Under the pieces are notes generated by a model. The model did no database searches, had not been told where the DNA came from, and saw only the letters and a list, made by a program, of their open reading frames with translations. Source: Sphingobacteriaceae bacterium (GTDB taxonomy: Bacteria; Bacteroidota; Bacteroidia; Sphingobacteriales; Sphingobacteriaceae). Taken from it: a stretch of 64,000 nt of DNA. The position numbers were made by a program, and so were the translations under genes. The stretch covers positions 1 to 64,000 of the forward strand of contig CANHGR010000009.1 in the NCBI GenBank assembly GCA_947460875.1, given 5' to 3'. Positions 1 to 8,059 of this stretch are shown piece by piece. How positions within the stretch are numbered: the stretch's first letter is position 1; every line of letters begins with the position of its first letter.

Positions 1-309
1 GTATATTATAGAGGGGAATCTAAGATTGAAAACAACAAGTCTGTCACAGTAACCCTTCCAGATTATGTAAATGCTCTTGCCAACAATTTTTCAATACAGA
101 TTACAACAATTTATGAGGATGATGCCGATGAAAATATTGTATATAGAACGTCAAGAGTAAAAAATAATATGTTTAATGTATATGGAAAAAATGGCAGTTT
201 CTATTGGATTGTTTATGGTCAAAGAGCTGCGGTCGAAGTGGAGCCTATTAAGGCAGCAGTAGAAATTGCAGGTGATGGGCCTTATAAATATATTAACCGA
301 AAAAAATAA
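1..309 (+). CDS. C-terminal end of a surface or tail-fibre-like protein (partial)
   Basis: An open frame enters from the left edge and stops with TAA at 307-309, giving the last 102 residues of a longer protein. The segment is rich in beta-type sequence (VTVTLPDYVNAL, then FYWIVYGQR, then GDGPYKYI near the end). It has no catalytic motif that I recognise. The pattern of a VTVxLPDY stretch followed by a short YWxVYG segment resembles the end domains of beta-structured tail-fibre or cell-surface proteins, but this is from memory of the pattern and is weak. The start and the rest of the gene lie outside the window. Nothing downstream on the same strand looks co-transcribed. Confidence 0.6.
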   Translation, partial: VYYRGESKIENNKSVTVTLPDYVNALANNFSIQITTIYEDDADENIVYRTSRVKNNMFNVYGKNGSFYWIVYGQRAAVEVEPIKAAVEIAGDGPYKYINRKK

Positions 310-662
310 TGCTCTTCATTCACAGTTTTAAATTGCTTACGGTTAACTGATAATTCGTTACCGATAATTAATAGCTATTCATTCATACATAATTTCAAGT
401 TTCGATGTGGATTGAGAACACTCCATAAATTTAGTTGAACTAAAAATCCTATAGGTAGGGTAAAAATCTTTTTGTATCGCGTAATACTAAAGATGATGGG
501 ATGCCTTCTATGTTATTTCGCCCTTCTAGTAGCTAAGATGCCCTTAATTGTACCATAATTTGAATGATTATGGCCATGATTTGCAATGCTAAGACAATAA
601 GTTTGCAAATTAACAGCCTAAAAAGCTAAAATCTCAACACTTTCCAAAAACCCCATAAAACA
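310..662. other. Intergenic stretch with no recognisable gene
   Basis: About 350 bases of AT-rich DNA between the partial surface protein and the tRNA terminator. All frames are interrupted and I see no RNA gene, strong hairpin or repeat in it. Confidence 0.5.
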
Positions 663-696
663 CAAAACCCCTCAGAACTTAATCTGAAGGGCTTTT
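663..696 (-). terminator. Hairpin downstream of tRNA-Val
   Basis: CCCTCAGA and TCTGAAGGG form a stem with one bulged base. Read on the minus strand it lies just past the tRNA 3' end and is followed by T-rich sequence (GGGGTTTTGTGTTTT), as expected of a tRNA terminator. The plus-strand side also has a short T run, so it may act both ways. Confidence 0.5.
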
Positions 697-701
697 TGAA
701 G

Positions 702-776
702 TGGGAGCTACTGGGTTCGAACCAGTGACCCTCTGCTTGTAAGGCAGATGCTCTGAACCAGCTGAGCTAAGCTCCC
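702..776 (-). tRNA. tRNA-Val (anticodon TAC)
   Basis: The minus strand folds as a full cloverleaf of 75 nt. The acceptor stem starts GGGAGCT and closes with AGCTCCC plus discriminator A. The D arm is AGCTCAGCTGG-like. The anticodon loop is CTTACAA, giving anticodon TAC (Val, GUA codons). The T arm carries the standard GGTTCGAACCC. The CCA end is not encoded, because the bases after the discriminator are C-T-T, so CCA must be added after transcription. Confidence 0.93.
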
Positions 777-873
777 ATTTGTTGTTTCCTTTGCCGGTTA
801 AACCCAGGTTTTAAAGGACTGCAAATATAGTAGCTCAAATCAACTCTGCAAAATAAAATTCAAAATCAAGAAA

Positions 874-1330
874 TTAGCCTAACTCAGATATACTTGTGTT
901 CTTAATTTTTAGATATAACTCATTAGAATAGAATGATTTGTATATATAATCGGTTACGCGGGCGCCATTAATTTTATGTTCCAGGGTAGATATAAATGCT
1001 GCTAATGCAATGATAGGAACTGCCTATTTTACCGTTGCGGGCATTTTCTGATCTCATTGGTCGCTTGATACCCATCCATTAATGGCATATTAATATCCAT
1101 TAGAATAACATCCAATAGGGCAGATTTTAATTTTTCAATGACCGCTAATCTATTTTCAGTGACAATAGGGCCGATATCCCATTTCCTGAGAATTTTCTTT
1201 AGCAGTAAAACATTTATTTGGTTATCGTCTGCGATAAATACATGTAGTCCGGTTAGATCTATATTTTTCTCTGCTGCAGGGGTAGCCTGCCATAGACAAC
1301 TATACTGATGACAATAGGTGAAATCCAGAT
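874..1330 (-). pseudogene. Broken receiver domain, probably the end of a hybrid histidine kinase
   Basis: Read on the minus strand, the DNA translates to a response-regulator receiver domain: an acidic pocket (FIADDNQIN), the phosphoacceptor loop (VILMDINMPLMDGYQA), a beta-4 motif (VPIIALAA) and the late lysine in DYIYKSF, ending at TAA 874-876. The frame is broken. A one-base shift lies near 1041-1047 and an in-frame TAG at 1024-1026. The usual Thr/Ser of the ALTA motif is Ala and the usual Lys-Pro is Lys-Ser, which also suggests relaxed selection. The upstream limit is uncertain, since no kinase catalytic domain can be followed beyond about 1330. A hybrid sensor kinase is the likely ancestor, because the receiver sits at a C-terminus. 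Confidence 0.7.
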
Positions 1331-1812
1331 GACGGTATAAATAGTTGCTAGCTTTTTATTAACAAATAAAAACCATTTGTAGAGTTAAGAGATTGATCGG
1401 CTGTGCATTGATGAGCATATTACTCCAAATAATCAGCATCTCCAGCCAAACTAGATATTGGCTAATGAATTCGCTGTAAGCTTTGTCGTACAATAAAAGT
1501 TTTTAAACGAATGTATTTAATAGCAAAAAGCAATTCCTCTTCCTGCTTGAAAGTACCGATCATTTTGAAGGGCAATTGGAACAATTCGTAGACTTTGATT
1601 AAAGCGAATCCCAGTATGGCATACATGATCTTAAGCCTGGCTTGCTTAAATGAATCCGGGTATGAAAGAAGTAGTTTTTAATGACCAGTTGAAGGGCAAA
1701 AGGGATCGATTTATTGATTCTTGTAAAGCTACAATACAGTATCTATTGACGTAGTTTTTGGGCCTAATCTCTTGCATAAGATCAATTCTCATCTCTGATA
1801 AATATTTAATTA
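1331..1812. other. Decayed non-coding DNA
   Basis: No intact gene is present. On the minus strand there are short hydrophobic translations in shifting frames, for example YTVIWISPIVISIVVYG near 1310-1370 and KIMYAILGFALIKVYELF near 1570-1640. They are separated by stops and frame changes and look like remnants of one or more lost genes. I could not assign them to a family. Confidence 0.45.
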
Positions 1813-1866
1813 TTGGCAAGTTTTAGTTTATTCTTCTTTACTTTTGGGAAATTATCAAATCAAACT

Positions 1867-2313
1867 ATGAATACTTACACCGTTTTATTAGAGGCTCATT
1901 CAGGGCTGCGTTATCTAGTGCTTTTTTTGATACTTTTTGCTTTGATACAGTCTCTAGCAGGTTGGTTGGGCCAAAAAAAGTATACGGAAAGTAATCGAAA
2001 GATTAATCTTTTCGCAATGATATCTGCTCATATGCAGCTACTTGTCGGAATAATTTTATATTTCTACAGCCCTTTAGTTAGGACAGACGACATCGGTTCT
2101 GCGATGAAAGATTCGATGACGCGATACTGGACTGTTGAGCATGCCGCAATGATGCTTTTTGCCATTGTATTATTTACAGTTGGTCACTCTCGCTCAAAGA
2201 AAGCGATTGAAGCAGTTCACAAACATCGTTCAGTCGCTATTTTTTACGGCTTAGGTCTTTTAGTTGTGATTGTGTCAATTTTGCAAAGCGGGCGACCAAT
2301 TCTAGGAAGATAA
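1867..2313 (+). CDS. Small four-helix membrane protein, cytochrome-b-like family
   Basis: The product is 148 residues with about four hydrophobic segments (near residues 12-32, 45-66, 92-110 and 122-140) and short loops. Relatives in Bacteroidota are often labelled cytochrome B-like, but I see no proven haem ligand set. Histidines occur in EAHSGLRY, ISAHMQLL, VEHAAMM and VGHSRS, which would allow haem binding. I chose the ATG at 1867 (MNTYTVLLEAHSG) over an in-frame start at 1813, because that extra stretch is unconserved-looking and the usual family members begin at MNTYT. It ends just upstream of the trp promoter and seems to be a single-gene unit. Confidence 0.7.
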   Translation: MNTYTVLLEAHSGLRYLVLFLILFALIQSLAGWLGQKKYTESNRKINLFAMISAHMQLLVGIILYFYSPLVRTDDIGSAMKDSMTRYWTVEHAAMMLFAIVLFTVGHSRSKKAIEAVHKHRSVAIFYGLGLLVVIVSILQSGRPILGR

Positions 2314-2326
2314 TTTCTGGAAATAT

Positions 2327-2355
2327 TTGCAGTTACAATTTTCTTTATATTTTTG
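2327..2355 (+). promoter_or_regulatory. Bacteroidota-type promoter for the trp leader
   Basis: TTG at 2327-2329 is followed after 18 bases by TATTTTTG at 2348-2355, matching the -33/-7 consensus (TTG, about 19 bases, TAnnTTTG). The start of transcription would fall near 2360, almost on the ATG of the leader peptide at 2361, so the transcript could be nearly leaderless. Confidence 0.55.
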
Positions 2356-2360
2356 TCATC

Positions 2361-2432
2361 ATGACGTTGACAATTTATACTAATAAATGGTGCTGGCCTG
2401 CAAATGTTTTGCGGAATGGAATAATTTGTTAA
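2361..2432 (+). CDS. trpL: trp operon leader peptide
   Basis: This 23-residue reading frame starts MTLTIYTNK and continues W-C-W at codons 10-12 (TGG at 2388 and 2394), then PANVLRNGIIC and TAA. Two Trp codons separated by one codon in a peptide this short are far above chance. The peptide sits between a promoter and a rho-independent terminator just before trpE, the classical arrangement of ribosome-mediated attenuation. When charged tRNA-Trp is scarce, the ribosome would stall at these codons and favour read-through. The peptide itself probably has no other function. Evidence is from position and composition; I did not verify conservation. Confidence 0.75.
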   Translation: MTLTIYTNKWCWPANVLRNGIIC

Positions 2433-2460
2433 AATAGACTTAATCAGAACCTAACATATT

Positions 2461-2491
2461 AACCCGGCGCAATATAACGTCGGGTTTTTTT
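2461..2491 (+). terminator. Attenuator terminator before trpE
   Basis: AACCCGGCG (2461-2469) pairs with CGTCGGGTT (2478-2486) through nine pairs including one G-U, with an 8-base loop and a run of seven T. It stands 28 bases after the leader peptide stop and 31 bases before trpE. A hairpin directly after the Trp codons (CCTGCAAA with TTTTGCGG, about 2397-2414) and a weak pairing of 2409-2413 with 2468-2472 are candidates for the alternative fold. Confidence 0.75.
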
Positions 2492-2522
2492 ATTAAAATA
2501 CTTCAGAATTCTACAACTCAAC

Positions 2523-3926
2523 ATGTACACTCTTTATACCACATATAAGCGACTATTAGCCGATACAACCACCCCGGTAAGTATCTATCTTCGGCTGCGC
2601 GATGTTTTTCCGAACAGCATTTTACTAGAAAGTTCAGACTACCACGGCCGTGAAAATAGTATGAGCTATGTGTGTTGTGATCCCATTGCAGGTATCGTTA
2701 TGAAGGATGAGGTGCTTACTGCTTATTATCCCGATGGAAAACAAACTGAGACTCCCGCAGAAGGCTTAGATCTTGTTGACCACGTAGCGCAATTTCGAAA
2801 TAGCTTCAAGTCTGACGATGAAACAGCTTTCAAGTTTATATCGAACGGCTTGTTTGGATATTTTACGCACGAAGTGGTTAACTATTTTGAAGATATAAAC
2901 TTGAAGCAAGATAAGGATTCTGTAAAAAACATTCCTTTACTACAATACCATATTTATAGATACATCATAGCGGTTGACCATTTTAAAAATGAGCTGTATC
3001 TTTTTGAGCATCAAACAAGTGCGGATAGCCCTAGTGGTCTTCAACGAATAGAATACCTAATACAAAACAAGAATTTTCCTGAGTATCATTTCAATTGCAC
3101 CGGCAAAGAGAATTCAAATTTTTCAGATGAAGAATTCATTCAAGTTATCAAAGATCTGAAACAACATATCTATCGTGGGGACGTGTTTCAAATAGTTCCA
3201 TCACGAGCGTTTTCATGCTCATTTTTTGGCGATGAATTCAATGTTTATAGAGCCTTAAGGTCCGTTAATCCATCTCCTTATCTTTTTTATTTTGATTACG
3301 GAAATTTTAAGTTATTTGGGTCTTCGCCCGAGGCCCAACTTACCGTAAAAGGCAGAGAAGCAACAATTTATCCAATTGCGGGCACCTTTAGACGCACCGG
3401 CGATTCAATTCTTGATGCGCAGCTTGCGCAAAAACTAGAAGCCGACCCAAAGGAAAGCGCTGAACATGTCATGCTAGTTGATCTCGCTCGGAATGACCTT
3501 AGCAGACATTGCGACAATGTGGAAGTGAAGGCCTTTAAAGAAGTGCAATACTACTCTCATATTATTCACTTGGTATCAAAAGTAACCGGACAATTACAGC
3601 CGGGCGTAGATCCATTTTATGTAGTGGCTGACACGTTCCCCGCAGGTACATTAAGCGGTGCTCCCAAATACATGGCGATGCAGTTAATAAACAAATTTGA
3701 GAATGGTCAACGGGGTTTCTACAGCGGAGCAATAGGTTACATGGGCTTCAACGGCGATTTTAATCATGCTATAATGATACGATCGTTCATGAGCCGGAAC
3801 AATACGCTTTATTTTCAGGCAGGTGCCGGCATTGTAGCCGATTCTGATCCTGAAAGTGAGTTGACTGAAGTAGATAACAAAATAATGGCACTACGCGTTG
3901 CTATACAAATGGCAGAGGAATTATAA
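2523..3926 (+). CDS. trpE: Anthranilate synthase component I
   Basis: This 467-residue enzyme converts chorismate to anthranilate with ammonia supplied by the TrpG subunit, the first committed step of tryptophan synthesis. The C-terminal chorismate-binding domain (about residues 200-460) shows PIAGTFRRTGDS, DLARNDL, GTLSGAPKYMAM and the final HAIMIRS and GAGIVADSDPE motifs. Near residue 34 the LLESS motif is the usual site of feedback inhibition by tryptophan. It is followed after five bases by trpG, so the two subunits are made from one message under the upstream attenuator. p-Aminobenzoate synthase PabB is the main alternative, but the LLES motif, the leader and the neighbouring trpC favour TrpE. 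Confidence 0.95.
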   Translation: MYTLYTTYKRLLADTTTPVSIYLRLRDVFPNSILLESSDYHGRENSMSYVCCDPIAGIVMKDEVLTAYYPDGKQTETPAEGLDLVDHVAQFRNSFKSDDETAFKFISNGLFGYFTHEVVNYFEDINLKQDKDSVKNIPLLQYHIYRYIIAVDHFKNELYLFEHQTSADSPSGLQRIEYLIQNKNFPEYHFNCTGKENSNFSDEEFIQVIKDLKQHIYRGDVFQIVPSRAFSCSFFGDEFNVYRALRSVNPSPYLFYFDYGNFKLFGSSPEAQLTVKGREATIYPIAGTFRRTGDSILDAQLAQKLEADPKESAEHVMLVDLARNDLSRHCDNVEVKAFKEVQYYSHIIHLVSKVTGQLQPGVDPFYVVADTFPAGTLSGAPKYMAMQLINKFENGQRGFYSGAIGYMGFNGDFNHAIMIRSFMSRNNTLYFQAGAGIVADSDPESELTEVDNKIMALRVAIQMAEEL

Positions 3927-3931
3927 TTGGT

Positions 3932-4501
3932 ATGAAGAAGATTTTGGTTATAGACAACTACGATTCGTTTACATTTAACCTGGTTCATCTACTAAATGAA
4001 TGTGGGCATAAAGCCACCGTTTGGCGGAACGATAAGTTTGAGATCGAGGATGTGAATGAATTTGACAAAATATTGCTCTCGCCAGGTCCTGGTATCCCAT
4101 CTGAGGCTGGATTATTGCTGGAAGTGATCAAGACTTATGCGACGAACAAAAGCATTCTTGGAGTATGCCTTGGAATGCAGGCAATGGCCGAAGTATTTGG
4201 AGGTACTTTATATAATCTTTCCAGACCGGTTCATGGGCGAGCAACGTCTATTGATGTTTTAGATAGTGATGAGGAACTCTTTAAAGGCCTTCCGAAGTCT
4301 TTCCTAGTAGGTAGATATCACTCTTGGGCGGTAAGTGATCAACAACTTCCCGACATAATAAAGGTAACTGCAAAAGATACCGAAGGGGTAATCATGGCAT
4401 TGCGTCATGCAGACTTAGATGTCCGTGGCGTGCAGTTCCATCCGGAATCGGTATTAACCGAGAATGGGAAGCAGATCATCGGCAACTGGTTGGTAAATTA
4501 A
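3932..4501 (+). CDS. trpG: Anthranilate synthase component II, glutamine amidotransferase
   Basis: This class I glutamine amidotransferase of 189 residues is a full-length stand-alone subunit. It shows the oxyanion motif LSPGPGIPSEAG, the nucleophile C79 in GVCLGMQ, and H170 and E172 in QFHPES, a complete catalytic triad. It hydrolyses glutamine and channels ammonia to TrpE. Such subunits often serve both anthranilate and p-aminobenzoate synthesis, and no separate pabA is seen in the window. The gene starts five bases after trpE and ends 11 bases before trpC. Confidence 0.94.
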   Translation: MKKILVIDNYDSFTFNLVHLLNECGHKATVWRNDKFEIEDVNEFDKILLSPGPGIPSEAGLLLEVIKTYATNKSILGVCLGMQAMAEVFGGTLYNLSRPVHGRATSIDVLDSDEELFKGLPKSFLVGRYHSWAVSDQQLPDIIKVTAKDTEGVIMALRHADLDVRGVQFHPESVLTENGKQIIGNWLVN

Positions 4502-4512
4502 TCCAGAATAAA

Positions 4513-5304
4513 ATGAATATTCTTGATCGCATTGTTGCCAGAAAATTAGTTGAAATTAGTGTTGCAAAAACCACTGTCTCGATTGTAGAACTTGAAAAAG
4601 CCGAGCTGTTTAATCGAGAATGCTACCGATTAAATGATTTCATCGTAAATCCCGATAAATCAGGAATTATAGCAGAATTCAAAAGAGCCTCTCCATCAAA
4701 GGGAATTATTAATGATAAAGTAAGTGTAGCCCAGGTCACAAAGGGATACGCTTCTGCTGGAGCATCGGCGCTGTCAGTTTTAACGGACCATGATTTTTTT
4801 GGCGGCAGCCTTGCTGATTTGGCTGAAGCGCGTAAAGAAAACGAAATTCCGATCCTACGTAAGGAGTTTATACTTGATGAATACCAAATCATCGAAGCGA
4901 AGGCATGGGGTGCAGATATTATTCTTTTGATCGCCGCCATTCTTACGCCAGCCAGGATATCGGCATTAGCTCAGTGTGCTCAAAATTTGGGTATGAGTGT
5001 CCTATTGGAAGTCCATAACAAAGAAGAACTTAACCGCAGTTTATGCGATGAACTGAGTGCAGTAGGGGTAAATAATCGCAACCTCACGGATTTTTCAGTT
5101 TCAGTGCAGCACTCATATGATCTTGTTGACGTTATTCCGGATAATTTTCTTAAGATTTCTGAAAGCGGGATAAGCAATATAGACACGATAAATGAGCTAA
5201 AAATGGCGGGCTTTAATGGGTTCTTAGTCGGCGAAAACTTCATGAAGGAGGCAGACCCGGGCCAAGCGATGCAGAACTTCGTTGATAAGCTGAGTAGAAT
5301 ATAA
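4513..5304 (+). CDS. trpC: Indole-3-glycerol phosphate synthase
   Basis: This 263-residue TIM-barrel enzyme closes the indole ring of carboxyphenylaminodeoxyribulose phosphate. Family motifs are present: IIAEFKRASPSKG near residue 52, ALSVLTDHDFFGG, LRKEFILDEYQI, GVNNRNL and the phosphate-binding ISESGI. It is a single-function protein, not fused to TrpF. It directly follows trpG, so trpD, trpF, trpB and trpA, which commonly accompany these genes in Bacteroidota, must lie outside the window. The run ends with a 46-base gap before hflX, and I see no strong terminator there. Confidence 0.95.
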   Translation: MNILDRIVARKLVEISVAKTTVSIVELEKAELFNRECYRLNDFIVNPDKSGIIAEFKRASPSKGIINDKVSVAQVTKGYASAGASALSVLTDHDFFGGSLADLAEARKENEIPILRKEFILDEYQIIEAKAWGADIILLIAAILTPARISALAQCAQNLGMSVLLEVHNKEELNRSLCDELSAVGVNNRNLTDFSVSVQHSYDLVDVIPDNFLKISESGISNIDTINELKMAGFNGFLVGENFMKEADPGQAMQNFVDKLSRI

Positions 5305-5350
5305 AAACAATCGGCTACATTAGTATGTACAATAAAGCAAGGGTAAAAGT

Positions 5351-6547
5351 ATGGGAAAAAAGAAGCTTTTTGATACATCGATAAAAATCGAGAAAGCGGT
5401 GCTTGTGGGGCTCGTTACTCTTGGCCAAAGCGAGGAACAAGAGAAAGAATATCTTGAGGAGCTTGAATTTCTTGTGGATACAGCAGGCGGTGAAACAGTA
5501 CGGTCCTTTATGCAAAAAATGCAAAAGCCAGACCGTGCAACGTTCGTTGGAACAGGAAAACTTGAAGAAATAAATGCCTATGTGAAGTCTGAAGAGATAG
5601 ACATGGTTGTTTTTGACGATGAATTAAGTCCGTCACAACTGCGTAATATCGAAAAGGAACTCCAAGTGAAAGTTCTCGACCGCAGTAACCTGATCCTCGA
5701 TATTTTTGCAAAGCGCGCTCAAAGTGCGCAGGCAAAAACCCAGGTGGAGCTTGCTCAACTTCAATATTTGCTACCGCGATTAACAAGGCTTTGGACTCAC
5801 CTTGAACGCCAGAAAGGTGGAATTGGGATGCGCGGACCTGGCGAAAGTCAGATTGAAACCGATCGTCGTATTATTTTAAATAAGATATCGCTGCTAAAAG
5901 AGCGACTGAAGTTGATTGACAAACAAAATGAAACCCAGCGTAAAAACAGAGAGAAAATGGTGCGGGTAGCTTTAGTTGGCTATACCAATGTTGGGAAATC
6001 TACAATTATGAACATGATCGCCAAGTCTGACGTTTTTGCTGAGAATAAGCTATTTGCAACCCTCGACACTACAGTTAGAAAGGTTGTGATTGAAAATGTA
6101 CCTTTTTTACTCTCAGACACCGTTGGATTCATTAGGAAGCTGCCCCATCATTTAGTTGAGTGTTTCAAATCCACGCTTGACGAAGTTAGAGAAGCCGATA
6201 TCCTTGTGCATATTGTCGATATATCACATCCTAATTTTGAAGATCACATGCAAACCGTCAATGAAACGCTTAAAGAATTAGGCGTTATTGATAAGGAGAT
6301 GATCATAGTTTTTAATAAAATAGATATTTATAAGTCGGTTGAGGAAAATGATGTGCAGCAGATTGACGGGTTAGAAGCGATGACAGTGAGTGAGTTTAAA
6401 AATAGCTGGATGGCGAAGACCAATAAGCCTGCCATATTTATTTCCGCTCTGAATAAACACAATATCGAAGAATTCCGTATGTTGCTTTATAACAAGATCA
6501 AAGCAATTCATATGGAGCGGTATCCTTACAATAATCTTTTATATTAA
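5351..6547 (+). CDS. hflX: Ribosome-associated GTPase HflX
   Basis: The protein has 398 residues. The N-terminal HflX domain leads into the family linker GMRGPGESQIETDRR near residue 158. The GTPase domain follows, with G1 GYTNVGKST, G3 DTVGFIRKLPHHLV and G4 NKID. HflX binds the 50S subunit and splits stalled or heat-damaged ribosomes. The start ATG follows a 46-base spacer after trpC. It is followed by rbfA, another ribosome factor, which supports a role in translation. The same strand and tight spacing suggest partial co-transcription with the genes around it. Confidence 0.94.
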   Translation: MGKKKLFDTSIKIEKAVLVGLVTLGQSEEQEKEYLEELEFLVDTAGGETVRSFMQKMQKPDRATFVGTGKLEEINAYVKSEEIDMVVFDDELSPSQLRNIEKELQVKVLDRSNLILDIFAKRAQSAQAKTQVELAQLQYLLPRLTRLWTHLERQKGGIGMRGPGESQIETDRRIILNKISLLKERLKLIDKQNETQRKNREKMVRVALVGYTNVGKSTIMNMIAKSDVFAENKLFATLDTTVRKVVIENVPFLLSDTVGFIRKLPHHLVECFKSTLDEVREADILVHIVDISHPNFEDHMQTVNETLKELGVIDKEMIIVFNKIDIYKSVEENDVQQIDGLEAMTVSEFKNSWMAKTNKPAIFISALNKHNIEEFRMLLYNKIKAIHMERYPYNNLLY

Positions 6548-6600
6548 GGCTTATTCATAAATGTATTCGAAATTATTCACCCTTATATCCCTCAGATACC

Positions 6601-6963
6601 ATGGAGTCTAAACGTCAACAAAAATTTGCAGGTGTAATTCAGAAAGATCTGGCCGATATTTTCCATAGAGAAGGGGCCAATTTTTTACCTAACTCCTTGG
6701 TTACAATAACTAAAGTCAGAGTGACCCCTGACCTCGCCATTGCGAGAATATTTTTAAGCTTCTTTAACAATTCTAATACTCATCTAGCGTTAAATACCAT
6801 TAAAGCGCATGCAAGTGAGATTCGTTATAAACTCGGTAGCCGCATTAAAGACCAGGCTAGGGTAATACCACACCTTGAGTTTTTTCTGGACGATACTAGT
6901 GAATATGTGGAGAGAATGGATAAATTGTTTGACAAAATAAGTAAGGAGACTTCAAACGAATAA
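6601..6963 (+). CDS. rbfA: 30S ribosome-binding factor A
   Basis: The product has 120 residues, the usual size. It starts MESKRQQKFAGVIQKDLADIF and carries the KH-like RNA-binding fold with the conserved VTITKVRVTPDLAIARIFLS core and the terminal RVIPHLEFFLDD strand. It helps mature the 16S rRNA 5' end on the small subunit. It begins 53 bases after hflX and is followed 22 bases later by a TonB-domain protein. Confidence 0.93.
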   Translation: MESKRQQKFAGVIQKDLADIFHREGANFLPNSLVTITKVRVTPDLAIARIFLSFFNNSNTHLALNTIKAHASEIRYKLGSRIKDQARVIPHLEFFLDDTSEYVERMDKLFDKISKETSNE

Positions 6964-6985
6964 ACGTTCATCTTAATTTTCAGAT

Positions 6986-7651
6986 ATGTTTTTAACTTGG
7001 CTGCTCTTCATTTTAGTTTATATTTCAGGGTTATTTCATGCTGATCAGCCAGAATTTAAAGGCGGGCAAGAAAAGTTAATCTTATTTATCGCTAACTCCA
7101 TTATCTACCCCGAGTTTGCCAAACAAAACTGCCTTCAGGGCACTATCCAGATTAGGTTCAAATTAAACTCTAAGGGCCTTATTACAGACTCTAAAGTGCA
7201 GAAAGGTTTTGGAGTTGATCTAGACAAAGAGGCCCTGAGAATTATACGGCTCACTAGCGGAAAATGGACGGTGCCTGCAGGTTATGACACGACAAATTCA
7301 CTTGTACTGCCAATAAATTTTTCCTTAAAAGATTATAAATGTGAACAGCGTTCGCGCGATGATATCAATGCTTCGATAGCAGCATATAGAGCGCAACAGG
7401 ATCTTACTAAAGTGCTTGTTAATTATTACACCAAAAAATTAGCGGGGACGCATAATAAAACCGAAGAGCCAAGAATTATTCAACTGAAGGAGGAGCTGGG
7501 TTACGATGAGAAGTATATCGATCGACTATTGAGGATCGGGCAAAATAAGCTTAAGCAAGGCGACAAGGAAGGGTCCTGCGATGATTTTAACCTGGTACGC
7601 GGTCTTGGAAGTGATAAAGCGGACAAACTTATTGCTTTAAACTGCTGGTAG
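6986..7651 (+). CDS. Exported TonB-domain protein with a C-terminal helical repeat
   Basis: The product has 221 residues. Residues 1-18 are a hydrophobic signal peptide. Residues about 25-115 form a TonB C-terminal domain (YPEFAKQNCLQGTIQIRF, then FGVDLDKEALRIIRL and LPINFSL). The remainder is helical and ends with a GDKEGSCDDFNLVRGLGSD motif, typical of the TPR-like repeats that follow TonB domains in this phylum. It lacks the proline-rich spacer of a true energiser, so it is more likely a periplasmic binding or adaptor protein than a working TonB. Two cysteines (CLQG and the final C-W) could form a disulfide. The role is unknown. Confidence 0.75.
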   Translation: MFLTWLLFILVYISGLFHADQPEFKGGQEKLILFIANSIIYPEFAKQNCLQGTIQIRFKLNSKGLITDSKVQKGFGVDLDKEALRIIRLTSGKWTVPAGYDTTNSLVLPINFSLKDYKCEQRSRDDINASIAAYRAQQDLTKVLVNYYTKKLAGTHNKTEEPRIIQLKEELGYDEKYIDRLLRIGQNKLKQGDKEGSCDDFNLVRGLGSDKADKLIALNCW

Positions 7652-7652
7652 C

Positions 7653-8051
7653 TTGAAGCGAATCAAGAATGTCTCTGTATTTTTCGGCTTGTTGGATCTT
7701 CTGAGCCTTATCCTTATAAGCCATCAAGAATACGCTATACTCGCGAATTATCGTCTCATACCGGAAGACGCACTTTCACAAACAAAAGTTGTTTTACTTC
7801 TCATCACTTATCCGCTACTTTTCGTTGCGGCGATAGGTTTTTTTCGGTTTAAGAAATTCAGTTTTATCGTATACTATTTTTTGTTTCCGGTGCGATTGTT
7901 GATTTGGATATTCTCTTTCGGCTTTCTTTCGTTCTTGAGAGATTACACGACGGACCCAGCGTTGTCTGATTGGTTGTTTCGACTCCCAATTATCCTCGAG
8001 TTTTTCAGATTATACTATACCGTAAAAATTCACAGAGATTATTTCAGATAA
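7653..8051 (+). CDS. Membrane protein of unknown function
   Basis: The protein has 132 residues with three to four hydrophobic helices. It starts MKRIKNVSVFFGLLDLLSL from a TTG at 7653, one base after the preceding stop. No early ATG exists in this frame, and the opening residues look like a true N-terminus. It ends eight bases before the aat start, so it probably belongs to the same transcript. No motif gives a function. Confidence 0.6.
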   Translation: MKRIKNVSVFFGLLDLLSLILISHQEYAILANYRLIPEDALSQTKVVLLLITYPLLFVAAIGFFRFKKFSFIVYYFLFPVRLLIWIFSFGFLSFLRDYTTDPALSDWLFRLPIILEFFRLYYTVKIHRDYFR

Positions 8052-8059
8052 GTATATTC

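Noticed and set aside
1813-1866. Upstream in-frame start for the small membrane protein
   Set aside because: The extra 18 residues lack the look of the family start and MNTYT at 1867 is the normal beginning.
4623-4940. Long minus-strand open frame opposite trpC
   Set aside because: It is entirely inside a well-supported gene and its translation has no recognisable domain; a shadow frame.
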